A stretch of 64,000 nt of DNA, taken from positions 1 through 64,000 of the forward strand of contig JAFPXH010000003.1 of assembly GCA_017394705.1 (NCBI GenBank), written 5' to 3'. Origin of the DNA: Paludibacteraceae bacterium (lineage in GTDB: Bacteria; Bacteroidota; Bacteroidia; Bacteroidales; Paludibacteraceae). Made by a program: the position numbers and the translations under genes. Under the pieces are notes generated by a model. It was not told where the DNA came from, did no database searches, and was given only the letters and a program-made list of their open reading frames with translations. Below, piece by piece: positions 52,369-61,475 of this stretch. Every line of letters starts with the position of its first letter. Position 1 is the stretch's first letter.

Positions 52369-52400
52369 CAGCCGCTTTTTGGTATGCAATGGATTGAATT

Positions 52401-53231
52401 ATGAAAAAGATAGGAATAATAGTAGCCCTCGTGGCATGTTTTTTGCTCAGCGCTTGTACAGTACTGGAGAAGAAGCAACAGGCGGGAGCCGTGGTTGAGT
52501 TGAACGGACATTATTTGTACCGCTCCACGCTGGATTCATTAACCTTAGGGATGAACAGCGAAGACAGTACCCGCGTGGCGCAGCAGTTTATCTCGCAGTG
52601 GGCAAAAGAAATTTTGGTATATGACAAAGCCTCTTCACGTACTAATCAGGATATCGAGCGTTTGGTAGAAAACTACCGCCGGACATTGTATGTGCATGCT
52701 TACGAGCAACGATTGGTGGACCGCCGAATGTCAAAAACAATACTGGATTCGACCGTGGTGGCTGTATATGAAAACCAACCGGATAGATTCATTCTCGACG
52801 AGAGCATCATAAAAGGCCTATTGGTAATCGTTCCCAACGACGCGCCGACAATCGACAAACTGCGCGGATGGCTATCCAAGGTTGAATTGGATAAAATAGA
52901 AAAATACGCGTATCAAAACGCAAGTGGATACGAGCTCTTCTCCGATAAATGGCTAACCACTACCGAACTACTACGCCAGATACCCATCGAACGGGCAGAA
53001 TTGGAAAGCAGACTCAAAACGCGTAACCAAGTGGAGATAACCGACAGCACTAAGATATACCTGCTGCAGATTACCAGCAAGCACATGCGAGGCGAAGCGA
53101 TGCCAATTGATTACGCCCGCCCGGAGATTGAAAAAATGATACTGAACGCACGGCAAGTTGAGTTCCTTAACAAAGAACGCGAACGGCTGTACAACGAAGC
53201 AATACAAACCAAGAAAGTCAAATTCCTATGA
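52401..53231 (+). CDS. SurA-N-like periplasmic lipoprotein
   Basis: 276 residues. Signal peptide with lipobox LSAC (MKKIGIIVALVACFLLSAC), then a mostly helical protein (WAKEILVYDKASSRTNQDIERLVENYRRTLYVHAYEQ) resembling the chaperone part of SurA/PpiD proteins, without a clear parvulin domain. In Bacteroidales such genes directly precede surA and are annotated as peptidyl-prolyl isomerases. Likely helps outer membrane protein assembly. The stop overlaps the surA start by four bases. Confidence 0.75.
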   Translation: MKKIGIIVALVACFLLSACTVLEKKQQAGAVVELNGHYLYRSTLDSLTLGMNSEDSTRVAQQFISQWAKEILVYDKASSRTNQDIERLVENYRRTLYVHAYEQRLVDRRMSKTILDSTVVAVYENQPDRFILDESIIKGLLVIVPNDAPTIDKLRGWLSKVELDKIEKYAYQNASGYELFSDKWLTTTELLRQIPIERAELESRLKTRNQVEITDSTKIYLLQITSKHMRGEAMPIDYARPEIEKMILNARQVEFLNKERERLYNEAIQTKKVKFL

Positions 53232-54568
53232 GAAAATATAGCATCTTGTTTCTCTTGACGCTGAGTATATTTACTTACGCGCAAGGAGTGATAGACGAAG
53301 TCATTTGGGTGGTCGGAGACGAGGCTATCCTGCGTAGCGAAGTGGAGGAAGAGCGCTTGCGGGCGCAGTACGAAGGGCAGTCTATTCCCGGTGATCCATA
53401 TTGCGTCATCCCTGAGCAACTGGCTATACAGAAACTATTCCTGCATCAAGCGGAACTGGATTCGGTCGAAGCAAATGAATCCAGCGTGAGCCATCAGGTG
53501 GACATGAGGTTGAATTACTACATCAACCAGATTGGTTCCAAAGAGAAAATGGAAGAGTATTTCCGCAAACCCAGTAGTGAGATACGCGAAGAGATGATGA
53601 ACACCGTGCGCAAGCAGATGATCATTCAACAAATGCAAGCCAAACTGACAGCGAACATCAAACCTACGCCTTCCGATATCCGACGTTATTATGAAACACT
53701 TCCGCTGGATTCTATACCGATGATGCCGGCGCAAGTGGAAGTGCAGATTCTTAGTTTTGAGCCTGCAGTTCCTGCGGAAGAAACAGAGCGCATCAAGCAA
53801 CGTTTGCGCGAATTCACGGAGCGGGTACAGAATGGCAGTGCCGACTTCGGTATGTTAGCCCGACTCTATTCGGAGGATACGGAAAGTGCCAAACGAGGCG
53901 GAGAACTGGGATTTGTTGGGAAAGGGCAATTGGTTTCCGAGTTCGCAGAAGTAGCGTTTAACCTCAACGACCCTAAGCGTGTAAGCCGCATCGTGCAGAC
54001 GGAATACGGATATCATATTATCCAACTGATTGAGAAAAAAGGAGAGCGCATCAACTGCCGCCATATTCTTCTCCGACCGCGCATCAGCGCAACGGACAAG
54101 GTGCGGGCTATTGAGCGATTGGATAGCATTCGCCATATGATCGAAGCGGATAGTTTACAGTTTGAGCAAGCTGTTTTTCGCTTCTCGGAAGACAAAAACA
54201 CTGTGATGAACGCCGGTCTGATGATCAACCCGAACACAGGAAGCAGTCGCTTCGAATACCAAGATCTGGCACCGGAAATAGCCAAACAGATTTACAACCT
54301 CAAAGAAGGGGACTTGTCGCAGCCATTCGTGATGATGGATCAACAGAAAAACCGCGAAGTGTGCGCTATTGTACGGGTGAGAAAGAAAACAGATGTGCAT
54401 CGCGCCAACCTGAAGGATGATTTTCAAACCATCAAGAGCATGCTCGAAGAAAAACTGGGCCGAGAGTTGGTGCACAAGTGGATATTGCAAAAACAAAAGA
54501 ACACTTACGTCCAGATTTCACCGGAGTGGCAAGGATGTGATTTTGAGTACCCGGGATGGATCCATTAA
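53228..54568 (+). CDS. surA: SurA-like peptidyl-prolyl isomerase
   Basis: 446 residues: signal peptide (MRKYSILFLLTLSIFTYA), SurA N-domain (VIDEVIWVVGDEAILRSEVEEER), then two parvulin domains at about 170-270 (VEVQILSFEP, LARLYSEDTESAKRGGELGFVGKGQLVSEF) and 275-385 (INCRHILLRPRISATDK, FSEDKNTVMNAGLM). It is the periplasmic chaperone for outer membrane proteins. Translationally coupled to the preceding lipoprotein and followed by the OstA gene. Confidence 0.92.
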   Translation: MRKYSILFLLTLSIFTYAQGVIDEVIWVVGDEAILRSEVEEERLRAQYEGQSIPGDPYCVIPEQLAIQKLFLHQAELDSVEANESSVSHQVDMRLNYYINQIGSKEKMEEYFRKPSSEIREEMMNTVRKQMIIQQMQAKLTANIKPTPSDIRRYYETLPLDSIPMMPAQVEVQILSFEPAVPAEETERIKQRLREFTERVQNGSADFGMLARLYSEDTESAKRGGELGFVGKGQLVSEFAEVAFNLNDPKRVSRIVQTEYGYHIIQLIEKKGERINCRHILLRPRISATDKVRAIERLDSIRHMIEADSLQFEQAVFRFSEDKNTVMNAGLMINPNTGSSRFEYQDLAPEIAKQIYNLKEGDLSQPFVMMDQQKNREVCAIVRVRKKTDVHRANLKDDFQTIKSMLEEKLGRELVHKWILQKQKNTYVQISPEWQGCDFEYPGWIH

Positions 54569-54582
54569 ATAAAAAGTAAAAG

Positions 54583-56160
54583 GTGTTAAGTGAAAAGAGA
54601 AATAGGATATGGTTGATTGGAGGGATTATTTTCCTTTCAATTCTCAACTTTCAATTTTCCATTTCACAGACCATGGTGTACCTGGAGCGGGCTGGAAATC
54701 TGAGTTTCGACCAGGAACGCATCGCCGACGCACAGATATTGAAAAACAATGTTGTCTTTCGGCATGAAGAGGCACTGATGTATTGCGATAGTGCCTATTT
54801 CTACGAAAACTCCAATTCGCTGGACGCTTTTGGACACGTGCGTTTCGTGCAAGGCGACACACTGAGCGGGTACTGTGACAAGCTGTTTTACGATGGGAAC
54901 ACACGTGTCGCGCGCATGCGCCGAAATGTACGCATGATACACGGGCGAGAGAAAGAAAACCCGACTGTAATGACCACGGACAGTCTGAACTACGACCGAC
55001 GCGCCAACCTCGCCTACTATTTCACAGGAGGTACCGTTCGCGACTCTCTCAACACGCTGACTTCGGTACGAGGACAATATGCTCCTAATAAAAAACAAGC
55101 CATCTTTAGCCAAGAAGTGAAATTGGTCAACCCTAATTTTATACTGACCAGCGACACATTACTCTACAACACTGACACCAAAGTAACGGATATTGTCAGT
55201 CCCACCACTATTGTTTACGAAGAAGAAACCACCATTACCACTTCGCGCGGATGGTATAATACAGACACGGAGCAATCCATGCTCTTGGATCGCTCTGTCG
55301 TGGCACATAATGACGGGAAAACGATGACTGGCGACACTATTTATTACGACAAGCATATAGGGTTTGGGCAGGTAATCGGACGAATGGAAATGCGCGATTC
55401 TACCCAACATGCCACACTGTATGGTCAGTACGGAGAAATGTGGGAAGAAAACAATCATGGCTACGCCACGGACAGCGCATTAATGGTCGACTGGTCTGAC
55501 AGCGAACATATCGCATATATCCACGCCGATACGCTCTTTACGGAAGAGTTGCATTACACCGACAGCGCACTAATGGACAGCACATATCGGCGCGTTAGGG
55601 CGTTTTTCGGAGTGCGCGTGTTCAGAGATGATATGCAGATGACCTGTGATTCAATGGTATATCTGGGCTCGGATTCAACTATGCACTTGTACAAGAAACC
55701 TATTTGCTGGAGTGAAAACCAACAGATATCGTCCGATAGCATCACTGTTTATATCGTTCACGGTACCGTGGACCACACCGTTGGAAACGGAAATGCTTTG
55801 TGCGTCATGGAGGACACGTTAGGGCATTATAATCAAATGAGCGGAAAAGAGGTAACAGCTTACTTGAAAGACGGAGAAGTGTATATGATTGATATGAGCG
55901 GAAACGCACTCACTATTTATTTCCCGAAAGAAGATGACGGCACATTTGTCGGACTGAATACTACCGAAAGCAGCTACATCCGCTCGTTTGTCTTCAAACG
56001 TGAGATACAGCGAATTCTTTTTACCAAAGAGACTACCGGGGTGCTCTATCCGATGGACCAAATCCCGCAAGGAGCTGATAAAATGGTCAACTTCTTTTGG
56101 GCCGATTTGATTAGACCGATTTCTCCCGAAGATGTATTCAGAAAAGTACACGATTATTAA
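54583..56160 (+). CDS. OstA-like protein (LptD N-terminal/LptA type)
   Basis: 525 residues. A signal peptide (about residues 8-30) is followed by LptA/OstA beta-jelly-roll repeats (DAQILKNNVVFRHEEALMYCDSAYFY, ALDAFGHVRFVQGDTLSGYCDKLFYDG, GDTIYYDKHIGFGQVIGRMEMRD). Probably part of LPS transport across the periplasm. The start is uncertain: a GTG at 54583 is used here, 14 bases after surA. The hydrophobic core of the signal peptide (LSILNFQFSIS) is encoded by a five-unit heptamer array (54634-54668). Confidence 0.85.
   Translation: MLSEKRNRIWLIGGIIFLSILNFQFSISQTMVYLERAGNLSFDQERIADAQILKNNVVFRHEEALMYCDSAYFYENSNSLDAFGHVRFVQGDTLSGYCDKLFYDGNTRVARMRRNVRMIHGREKENPTVMTTDSLNYDRRANLAYYFTGGTVRDSLNTLTSVRGQYAPNKKQAIFSQEVKLVNPNFILTSDTLLYNTDTKVTDIVSPTTIVYEEETTITTSRGWYNTDTEQSMLLDRSVVAHNDGKTMTGDTIYYDKHIGFGQVIGRMEMRDSTQHATLYGQYGEMWEENNHGYATDSALMVDWSDSEHIAYIHADTLFTEELHYTDSALMDSTYRRVRAFFGVRVFRDDMQMTCDSMVYLGSDSTMHLYKKPICWSENQQISSDSITVYIVHGTVDHTVGNGNALCVMEDTLGHYNQMSGKEVTAYLKDGEVYMIDMSGNALTIYFPKEDDGTFVGLNTTESSYIRSFVFKREIQRILFTKETTGVLYPMDQIPQGADKMVNFFWADLIRPISPEDVFRKVHDY
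54634..54668 (+). repeat. Five-unit heptamer array in the OstA signal peptide
   Basis: CTTTCAA, TTCTCAA, CTTTCAA, TTTTCCA, TTTCACA: 35 bp. Confidence 0.78.
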
Positions 56161-56271
56161 GATTTAGCCCCAAAGAACAGTGATCGGACTTTTATCGCAC
56201 TTTTATCGGAGTAATTACCTGTTTTTAAGGTACGTTAAAGACGCTCAAAACATATACGATTATTAAGATTT
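56151..56271 (+). repeat. Intergenic direct repeat with 11-bp units
   Basis: CGATTATTAAGATTT occurs at 56151-56165 (over the OstA stop) and 56257-56271. Between them are ATCGGACTTTT, ATCGCACTTTT, ATCGGAGTAAT (56183-56215), 11-bp units like those of the 21935 array in period but not in sequence. Confidence 0.65.
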
Positions 56272-56278
56272 TACACAT

Positions 56279-57025
56279 ATGAAGAAAAAGATTTTTTTAT
56301 CCTTTCTCATCGCTTGCACTGCTGTCAGCGCGATGGCCATTGATCTCCCCAAACAGGGGTTTGGAATACAAATCGGATGGGCGCAACCTATCTTGCGCCT
56401 CAATAACCGTACCAATCCGGCCACTGCCAAAGACTCGCTTAGCACGATCGTCAAATTGAATGGTTTCAAAGTCGGTTTGACATATGACGCCAGTTTTGTG
56501 GCTGGCTTCGGTAGTTCCATCGGACTGAACTATACATTTGGTGTATCTAATTCAGGTTGGAAATCAAACAACATCTACGGCATGGACTACCCGCGCAGCC
56601 GACAGCTGATTACATCTCATGAAATTGAAGTATTTGTGGACTGGCAGTACAAATTCGAAGTAGCTAAGGAAACTTACCTCATGCTTTATACTGGCCCTAC
56701 TATTCAGTGTGGACTTCAATTGGATATGCGAGCTGACCACCAAAGAGACTACGACACCCCTATTGAGTATCAACACTACGATGGGTATAAGAGTGACAAC
56801 GAGAATGAGACTTTCAAGCGCCTCAATGTAACTTGGGGTGTGGGTGCCGGATTCCAGTACAAACGGTATTTTGTGCGCGGTGGATACGACTTTGGTCTCC
56901 TAAATCCCTATGCGCATGCGCAGTTTGTCGATCCTGTCACAGGCGCACAACTCGACCGCTACACACGCGGACGTTTGGATCAATGGTCCATCAAATTAGG
57001 TGTTTACTTATGGTACGCCGATTAA
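56279..57025 (+). CDS. Outer membrane beta-barrel protein (porin family)
   Basis: 248 residues: signal peptide (MKKKIFLSFLIACTAVSAMA), then alternating amphipathic strands with aromatic ends (FGIQIGWAQPIL, FKVGLTYDASFVAGFGSSIGLNYTFGV, VGAGFQYKRYFVRGGYDFGL) and a final strand WSIKLGVYLWYAD close to the C-terminus. Typical of small Bacteroidota OMP_b-brl barrels. The transported substrate is unknown. It follows the OstA/SurA genes and ends directly before dnaG. Confidence 0.8.
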   Translation: MKKKIFLSFLIACTAVSAMAIDLPKQGFGIQIGWAQPILRLNNRTNPATAKDSLSTIVKLNGFKVGLTYDASFVAGFGSSIGLNYTFGVSNSGWKSNNIYGMDYPRSRQLITSHEIEVFVDWQYKFEVAKETYLMLYTGPTIQCGLQLDMRADHQRDYDTPIEYQHYDGYKSDNENETFKRLNVTWGVGAGFQYKRYFVRGGYDFGLLNPYAHAQFVDPVTGAQLDRYTRGRLDQWSIKLGVYLWYAD

Positions 57026-57026
57026 T

Positions 57027-59045
57027 ATGATTCCAAGAGAAGTCATCGAACGCATTCACGCCACGGCGAAGATTGAAGAAGTGGTCAGTGATTATGTCAC
57101 GCTCCGCAAACGCGGAGCGAACTTGATTGGACTATGCCCGTTCCACAACGAGAAAACAGGCTCCTTCACCGTCAGCCCGTCCAAAGGAATATATAAGTGC
57201 TTCGGATGTGGCGTCAGTGGCAATGCCATCGGCTTCATTATGGAAATCGAGCAATGCAGTTACATTGAAGCCGTTAAACAACTGGGCAAGAAATATCATA
57301 TTGACGTACCCGAACGGGAGATGACCGCCGAGGAACAACAACGACAGGACAACCGCGAATCCATGTTTGTCGTCAATGAGTTTGCCAACAAGTGGTTCCA
57401 AGAACAACTCTGGGAAACGCAGGAAGGACAAGCTATTGGTCTCACTTATTTTCGCGGAAGAGGACTGAGAGATGACATCATTCGTAAATACCAACTCGGC
57501 TATTCCCCCGAGAAAGGAAATCCGCTGGCGAAGGCTTTGCAGGTTAAAGGGTTTAAGGAAGAATTCATCTCTAATAATGTGGATACCAGAATTGGTGTCG
57601 GCGTAGTAGGTAAGAGCGAAGACGGGCGACTCTACGACCGTTTCCGCGATCGCGTTATTTTCCCCATTTTCACTGTCAGTGGTAAGCCTGTCGCGTTTGC
57701 AGGACGTATATTGAAGAAGAATGACAAAGTCGGCAAATATGTCAACTCCCCGGATTCACTCATCTACTCCAAGACCAACGAACTATACGGACTCTTCCAG
57801 GCCAAGCAGGCTATTTCGCGGGCAGACATGTGCTATCTGGTGGAGGGGCAAATGGATGTTATATCCATGCATCAATCCGGAATAGAGAACGTGGTAGCAA
57901 GTGGCGGAACGGCGCTCACCAAACCGCAGATCCGCCTTATCCAGCGATTTACCTCCAATATAACGGTTCTTTATGACGGTGATGCCGCAGGCATACATGC
58001 GGCACTGAGAGGTATAGATATGTTCCTCGAAGAAGGGTTCAATGTCAAAGTGGTCCTGCTGCCAGACGGAGAAGATCCGGATAGTTATGCGCAGAACCAT
58101 GACTCCACAGAGTTTATCCGTTATATTGAGGAACACCAAACCGATTTCATTCGTTTCAAATCTGCCCTGTTGGGAAAAGAGGCTGGTGACGACCCGCAGA
58201 AACGCGCAGCACTTATCAAAGATATCACTTCCTCTATCGCTATCATTCCTGATCTCATTACACGTCAAGTGTACATTAAAGATAGCGCCGAGCGGTTGCA
58301 TATGAGTGAAAAAGTGCTGACGATTGAGGTCATGAATCTCCGCCGCAAAAAAGCGGAAGAACGGGCTAAATCCAAAGAGAAAGAAACCTCTTTAGATGAC
58401 GCACAAAACGCACAGGAAACGCCGGCCGCTACGGAAACACCAACCTCCGTCAAGACGCCCACTACGCCCGTTACCCCCAAATCGCCGCTGGAGCAAAACT
58501 ACTATAACCTCATGCAACTCATCGTCAAGTATGGCGAACGACCCATAGAAATTGAGGACGGCGTTTATACGATTGGAGAAGTGATTATATACACATTGGA
58601 GAACGATGATATTAAGGCACCGCTGCCCGTCTTCCAACAAATGATTGATGAGTTTAAACGGCATTTCAAGGACGAAGGATTCAAGGCAGAGACGTTCTTT
58701 AAATTCCATCCGGACCCGCAACTCAGCGCGCTGGCGATTGATATGATTGCCGAGAAATACCAGTTGAGTTCACTCTATTCGCATCAGAATATATCGGAGA
58801 ATGTGACACGCAAAGTGCAAGACAACACCGATATGCATTTGGGAGAACTTGTCACACAACTACTCTTTGAAATCAAACTGACAGTCATCAATATGCAGGC
58901 AGAGCAACTGGAAGCAGATATCAAAGAGGCACAAGCGGCCAATGATATAGAACGCCAACTGAGTTTACTCTCATTCCAACCCAAACTATTGGAGCAACGG
59001 AACGAAATTTGCAAACGTCTCGGCAATCGAATTATCAACCTCTAA
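57027..59045 (+). CDS. dnaG: DNA primase
   Basis: Synthesises RNA primers at the replication fork. 672 residues: CHC2 zinc ribbon (C37, H40, C58, C61), catalytic core, Toprim blocks VEGQMDVISMHQ and DGDAAGIHAALRG, DGEDPDSYA, a Pro/Thr-rich linker (about 470-500) and a C-terminal helicase-binding domain. I chose the ATG at 57027 (MIPREVIERI), one base after the stop of the porin gene; upstream in-frame codons belong to the porin. Confidence 0.95.
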   Translation: MIPREVIERIHATAKIEEVVSDYVTLRKRGANLIGLCPFHNEKTGSFTVSPSKGIYKCFGCGVSGNAIGFIMEIEQCSYIEAVKQLGKKYHIDVPEREMTAEEQQRQDNRESMFVVNEFANKWFQEQLWETQEGQAIGLTYFRGRGLRDDIIRKYQLGYSPEKGNPLAKALQVKGFKEEFISNNVDTRIGVGVVGKSEDGRLYDRFRDRVIFPIFTVSGKPVAFAGRILKKNDKVGKYVNSPDSLIYSKTNELYGLFQAKQAISRADMCYLVEGQMDVISMHQSGIENVVASGGTALTKPQIRLIQRFTSNITVLYDGDAAGIHAALRGIDMFLEEGFNVKVVLLPDGEDPDSYAQNHDSTEFIRYIEEHQTDFIRFKSALLGKEAGDDPQKRAALIKDITSSIAIIPDLITRQVYIKDSAERLHMSEKVLTIEVMNLRRKKAEERAKSKEKETSLDDAQNAQETPAATETPTSVKTPTTPVTPKSPLEQNYYNLMQLIVKYGERPIEIEDGVYTIGEVIIYTLENDDIKAPLPVFQQMIDEFKRHFKDEGFKAETFFKFHPDPQLSALAIDMIAEKYQLSSLYSHQNISENVTRKVQDNTDMHLGELVTQLLFEIKLTVINMQAEQLEADIKEAQAANDIERQLSLLSFQPKLLEQRNEICKRLGNRIINL

Positions 59046-59075
59046 AACACAAAGTACAAATCACAAATTACCACT

Positions 59076-59852
59076 ATGCTGTTCAACAGCATTATATATG
59101 GTCCTATTCATAGCCGACGCTTAGGCATGAGTCTCGGCATTGAACTAATGCCATTGGAGCATAAATTATGCACCTTCAATTGTGTCTATTGTGAGTGCGG
59201 ATGGAACCAACCCGTTTCGCACCCTCAACTGCCCACACGTGCCGAAGTGAAAGCCGCTCTGGAAACCAAACTAAAATCCCTTCCATCCAGAGAGGGGCAA
59301 GGGGTTGACTTGTCAACTATCACCTTCTCCGGCAATGGAGAACCCACTTTGCATCCGGATTTCTTAGGTATCATACGCGACACATGTGCACTGCGAGACA
59401 AGTATTGCCCGAATGCGCAAGTGAGTGTGCTGTCTAATTCCACCCAACTCGGCCGACAGGATGTAGTGGAAGCCCTGCGTCTTTGCGACAACCGCATTCT
59501 TAAACTGGATGCTGCTAATGACACGATGATGCGACGCATTGATATGCCGGTCAATGAACTCCTAACAGTCAGTACACTCATCAACATGCTCGCGCAGTTT
59601 GACGGAGATTTTACTCTACAGACCTGCTTCTTGCGCGGAGAACATAATGGGCAGAAAATTGACAATACTACTCCTGAAGAGTTGAGGGCTTGGTACAATG
59701 CCGTTGAGGCACTTCATCCCAAGCAAATCATGATATACGTCATTGACCGTAAGACACCGGAAGAACATCTGGAGAAAATCTCCCGTGAAGAGATGGAGCG
59801 TATCGCGGCACCGCTCATCGCCAAAGGGTTTAATGTTTCTATATCCGCATGA
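59076..59852 (+). CDS. Radical SAM protein
   Basis: 258 residues with the cluster motif C32, C36, C39 (LCTFNCVYCECGW), then ITFSGNGEPTLHPDF (the GGE-like SAM motif) and LKLDAANDTMMRRID. The family is often annotated as a wybutosine-type or archaeosine-type radical SAM protein; the substrate is unknown. The segment KSLPSREGQGVD just before the SAM motif is a C-rich hairpin repeat (59276-59309). The stop overlaps the next start by four bases. Confidence 0.85.
   Translation: MLFNSIIYGPIHSRRLGMSLGIELMPLEHKLCTFNCVYCECGWNQPVSHPQLPTRAEVKAALETKLKSLPSREGQGVDLSTITFSGNGEPTLHPDFLGIIRDTCALRDKYCPNAQVSVLSNSTQLGRQDVVEALRLCDNRILKLDAANDTMMRRIDMPVNELLTVSTLINMLAQFDGDFTLQTCFLRGEHNGQKIDNTTPEELRAWYNAVEALHPKQIMIYVIDRKTPEEHLEKISREEMERIAAPLIAKGFNVSISA
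59276..59309 (+). repeat. C-rich hairpin repeat inserted in a radical SAM gene
   Basis: ATCCCTTCC, ATCCAG, AGAGGGGC, AAGGGGTTGAC: in reverse orientation to the terminator copies, as is the menA copy at 4931-4963 (encoding SLPCREGLGLG). Confidence 0.65.
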
Positions 59853-60841
59853 AAATTCTCCTTGCGCCACTGAACTGGGGACTTGGCCATGCCAGCCGAT
59901 GTGTCCCGTTGGTACAACGACTCCTGGATGAAGGGAATGAAGTCGTATTGGGAGGAGATGGAGAAAGTCTGACACTGCTCCGCAAGCATTTCCCCAAACT
60001 GCGTTACGTCTATCTGGCGCCGCTTCAACTGCGTTACAGCAAAGGAAAGCGACAAGTATGGGCAATGATCAAAGCACTACCTAAACTATGGACATGGGCA
60101 CTCAAAGATCATGCAATACTGAAAGCCGTCCTGCGCGAAGAACCATTCGACCAAATCATCTCCGATAATCGCTTCGGTTTATATTTTGTCAGTGAGAGAA
60201 GCAAACAGTCTGTGCTCTGTCAGGCAAAGCCGATATGTATCTACATCACCCACCAACTGCATATTATGCTGCCCAAAGGATGGCGATGGTTAGAGCCACT
60301 GGCTGCGCGCCTGCACGCACGCGTGTACACGCGTTTCAATAAGGTGTGGGTGCCTGATTATAAGGATTATAAACAAAGTCTCGCCGGTGAGTTGAGTCAT
60401 CCGCCAATAACAACCGGCAAAAATCAAATCTCTATAGAATATATCGGTCCATTGAGTCGATTCCTGCCCGCAACAAAAGAAACGAACTATGACATTGTGG
60501 CTGTGTTGAGCGGACTTGAGCCACAGCGGACATTACTTGAAAAAGAACTTCTGGCTCGTTTCCAGGATTCCAATCAATCCGTACTCATCGTACAAGGTTT
60601 GCTCAACAAACCCAACACGCGTATCAAAAGAGCGAATATAACCATCGTACCATATATGAATGATGATGAATTGGTAGCAGCAATGACCGGTGCAAAACTC
60701 ATCGTCGCACGCGCGGGGTATTCAACCATTATGGATTTGAATGCTTTGGACTTATTATCAAAAGCGGAACTCATCCCGACTCCCGGACAACCGGAACAAG
60801 AATATTTGGCTACATGGATAGCGCAAAAAACACTTTTTTGA
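59849..60841 (+). CDS. Glycosyltransferase, MurG/UGT-like
   Basis: 330 residues. N-domain APLNWGLGHASRCVPLVQRLLDEGN (substrate-side loop GHA) and C-domain with VIVPYMNDDELVAAMTGAKLIVARAGYSTIMDL and PGQPEQEYLA, as in nucleotide-sugar transferases of the GT28/MurG fold. Acceptor unknown. Translationally coupled to the radical SAM gene. Confidence 0.82.
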   Translation: MKILLAPLNWGLGHASRCVPLVQRLLDEGNEVVLGGDGESLTLLRKHFPKLRYVYLAPLQLRYSKGKRQVWAMIKALPKLWTWALKDHAILKAVLREEPFDQIISDNRFGLYFVSERSKQSVLCQAKPICIYITHQLHIMLPKGWRWLEPLAARLHARVYTRFNKVWVPDYKDYKQSLAGELSHPPITTGKNQISIEYIGPLSRFLPATKETNYDIVAVLSGLEPQRTLLEKELLARFQDSNQSVLIVQGLLNKPNTRIKRANITIVPYMNDDELVAAMTGAKLIVARAGYSTIMDLNALDLLSKAELIPTPGQPEQEYLATWIAQKTLF

Positions 60842-60859
60842 CAAAAAAACACAGAAATA

Positions 60860-60891
60860 TTTGGTCAATTCAAAAAAAAGCAGTACTTTTG
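60860..60891 (+). promoter_or_regulatory. Promoter of tRNA-Glu and rpsT
   Basis: TTTG 60860-60863, 20 bp, TACTTTTG 60884-60891. Confidence 0.8.
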
Positions 60892-60920
60892 CACGCTTTT
60901 TTGCGGAAAAGACCGCACGC

Positions 60921-60992
60921 GGTGCCATCGTATAACGGTTAGTACTCAAGATTTTCATTCTTGCAATAGGGGTTCGATTCCCCTTGGCACTA
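60921..60992 (+). tRNA. tRNA-Glu(TTC)
   Basis: Acceptor GGTGCCA/TGGCACT, anticodon loop TTTTCAT, T-arm GGGGTTCGATTCCCC. CCA not encoded. Confidence 0.93.
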
Positions 60993-61068
60993 CAAAGACC
61001 TTCCTTATAACAATCTCCTGCGGGTGATCCTCTCAAATCTCGCGGGATACAAAACAAGAAAAAACAAG

Positions 61069-61323
61069 ATGGCAAACCACAAATCATCTTTGAAGCGTAT
61101 TCGCCAAACGGCTGCGCGCAAAGCACACAACCATTACTATGCTAAAACCGCACGTAACGCTGTGCGCGACTTGCGTAAGACCACGGACAAGAAAGCTGCT
61201 GCTGAGGCTCTGCCCAAAGTTAGCTCTATGCTTGACAAATTGGCTAAGCGCAACATTATTCACGACAACAAAGCCGCTAATCTCAAATCGAAGCTGGCTC
61301 GTTTCGTTAATAAGCTTGCTTAA
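61069..61323 (+). CDS. rpsT: 30S ribosomal protein S20
   Basis: 84 residues, highly basic, three long helices, [21 protein letters not shown] at the start. Binds 16S rRNA early in 30S assembly. It probably shares the transcript of tRNA-Glu. The ATG follows an A-rich stretch with no Shine-Dalgarno box. Confidence 0.96.
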   Translation: MANHKSSLKRIRQTAARKAHNHYYAKTARNAVRDLRKTTDKKAAAEALPKVSSMLDKLAKRNIIHDNKAANLKSKLARFVNKLA

Positions 61324-61342
61324 TACGCATTTAGGTCAAACG

Positions 61343-61374
61343 GAAGAATCACCAAGCGGTGGTTCTTCTTTTTT
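61343..61374 (+). terminator. rpsT terminator
   Basis: GAAGAATCACC, AAGC, GGTGGTTCTTC, six T. Confidence 0.88.
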
Positions 61375-61395
61375 ATGCACTTTTATACACGATTA

Positions 61396-61427
61396 TTTGC
61401 ACAATTCAAAAAAATATACTATCTTTG
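61396..61427 (+). promoter_or_regulatory. Promoter of the AraC-type regulator
   Basis: TTTG 61396-61399, 20 bp, TATCTTTG 61420-61427; 48 bases before the ATG. Confidence 0.8.
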
Positions 61428-61475
61428 CGCCCGATTTAGATACTCTTTTTAAGAATTATATAAAAAAGAACCCAT

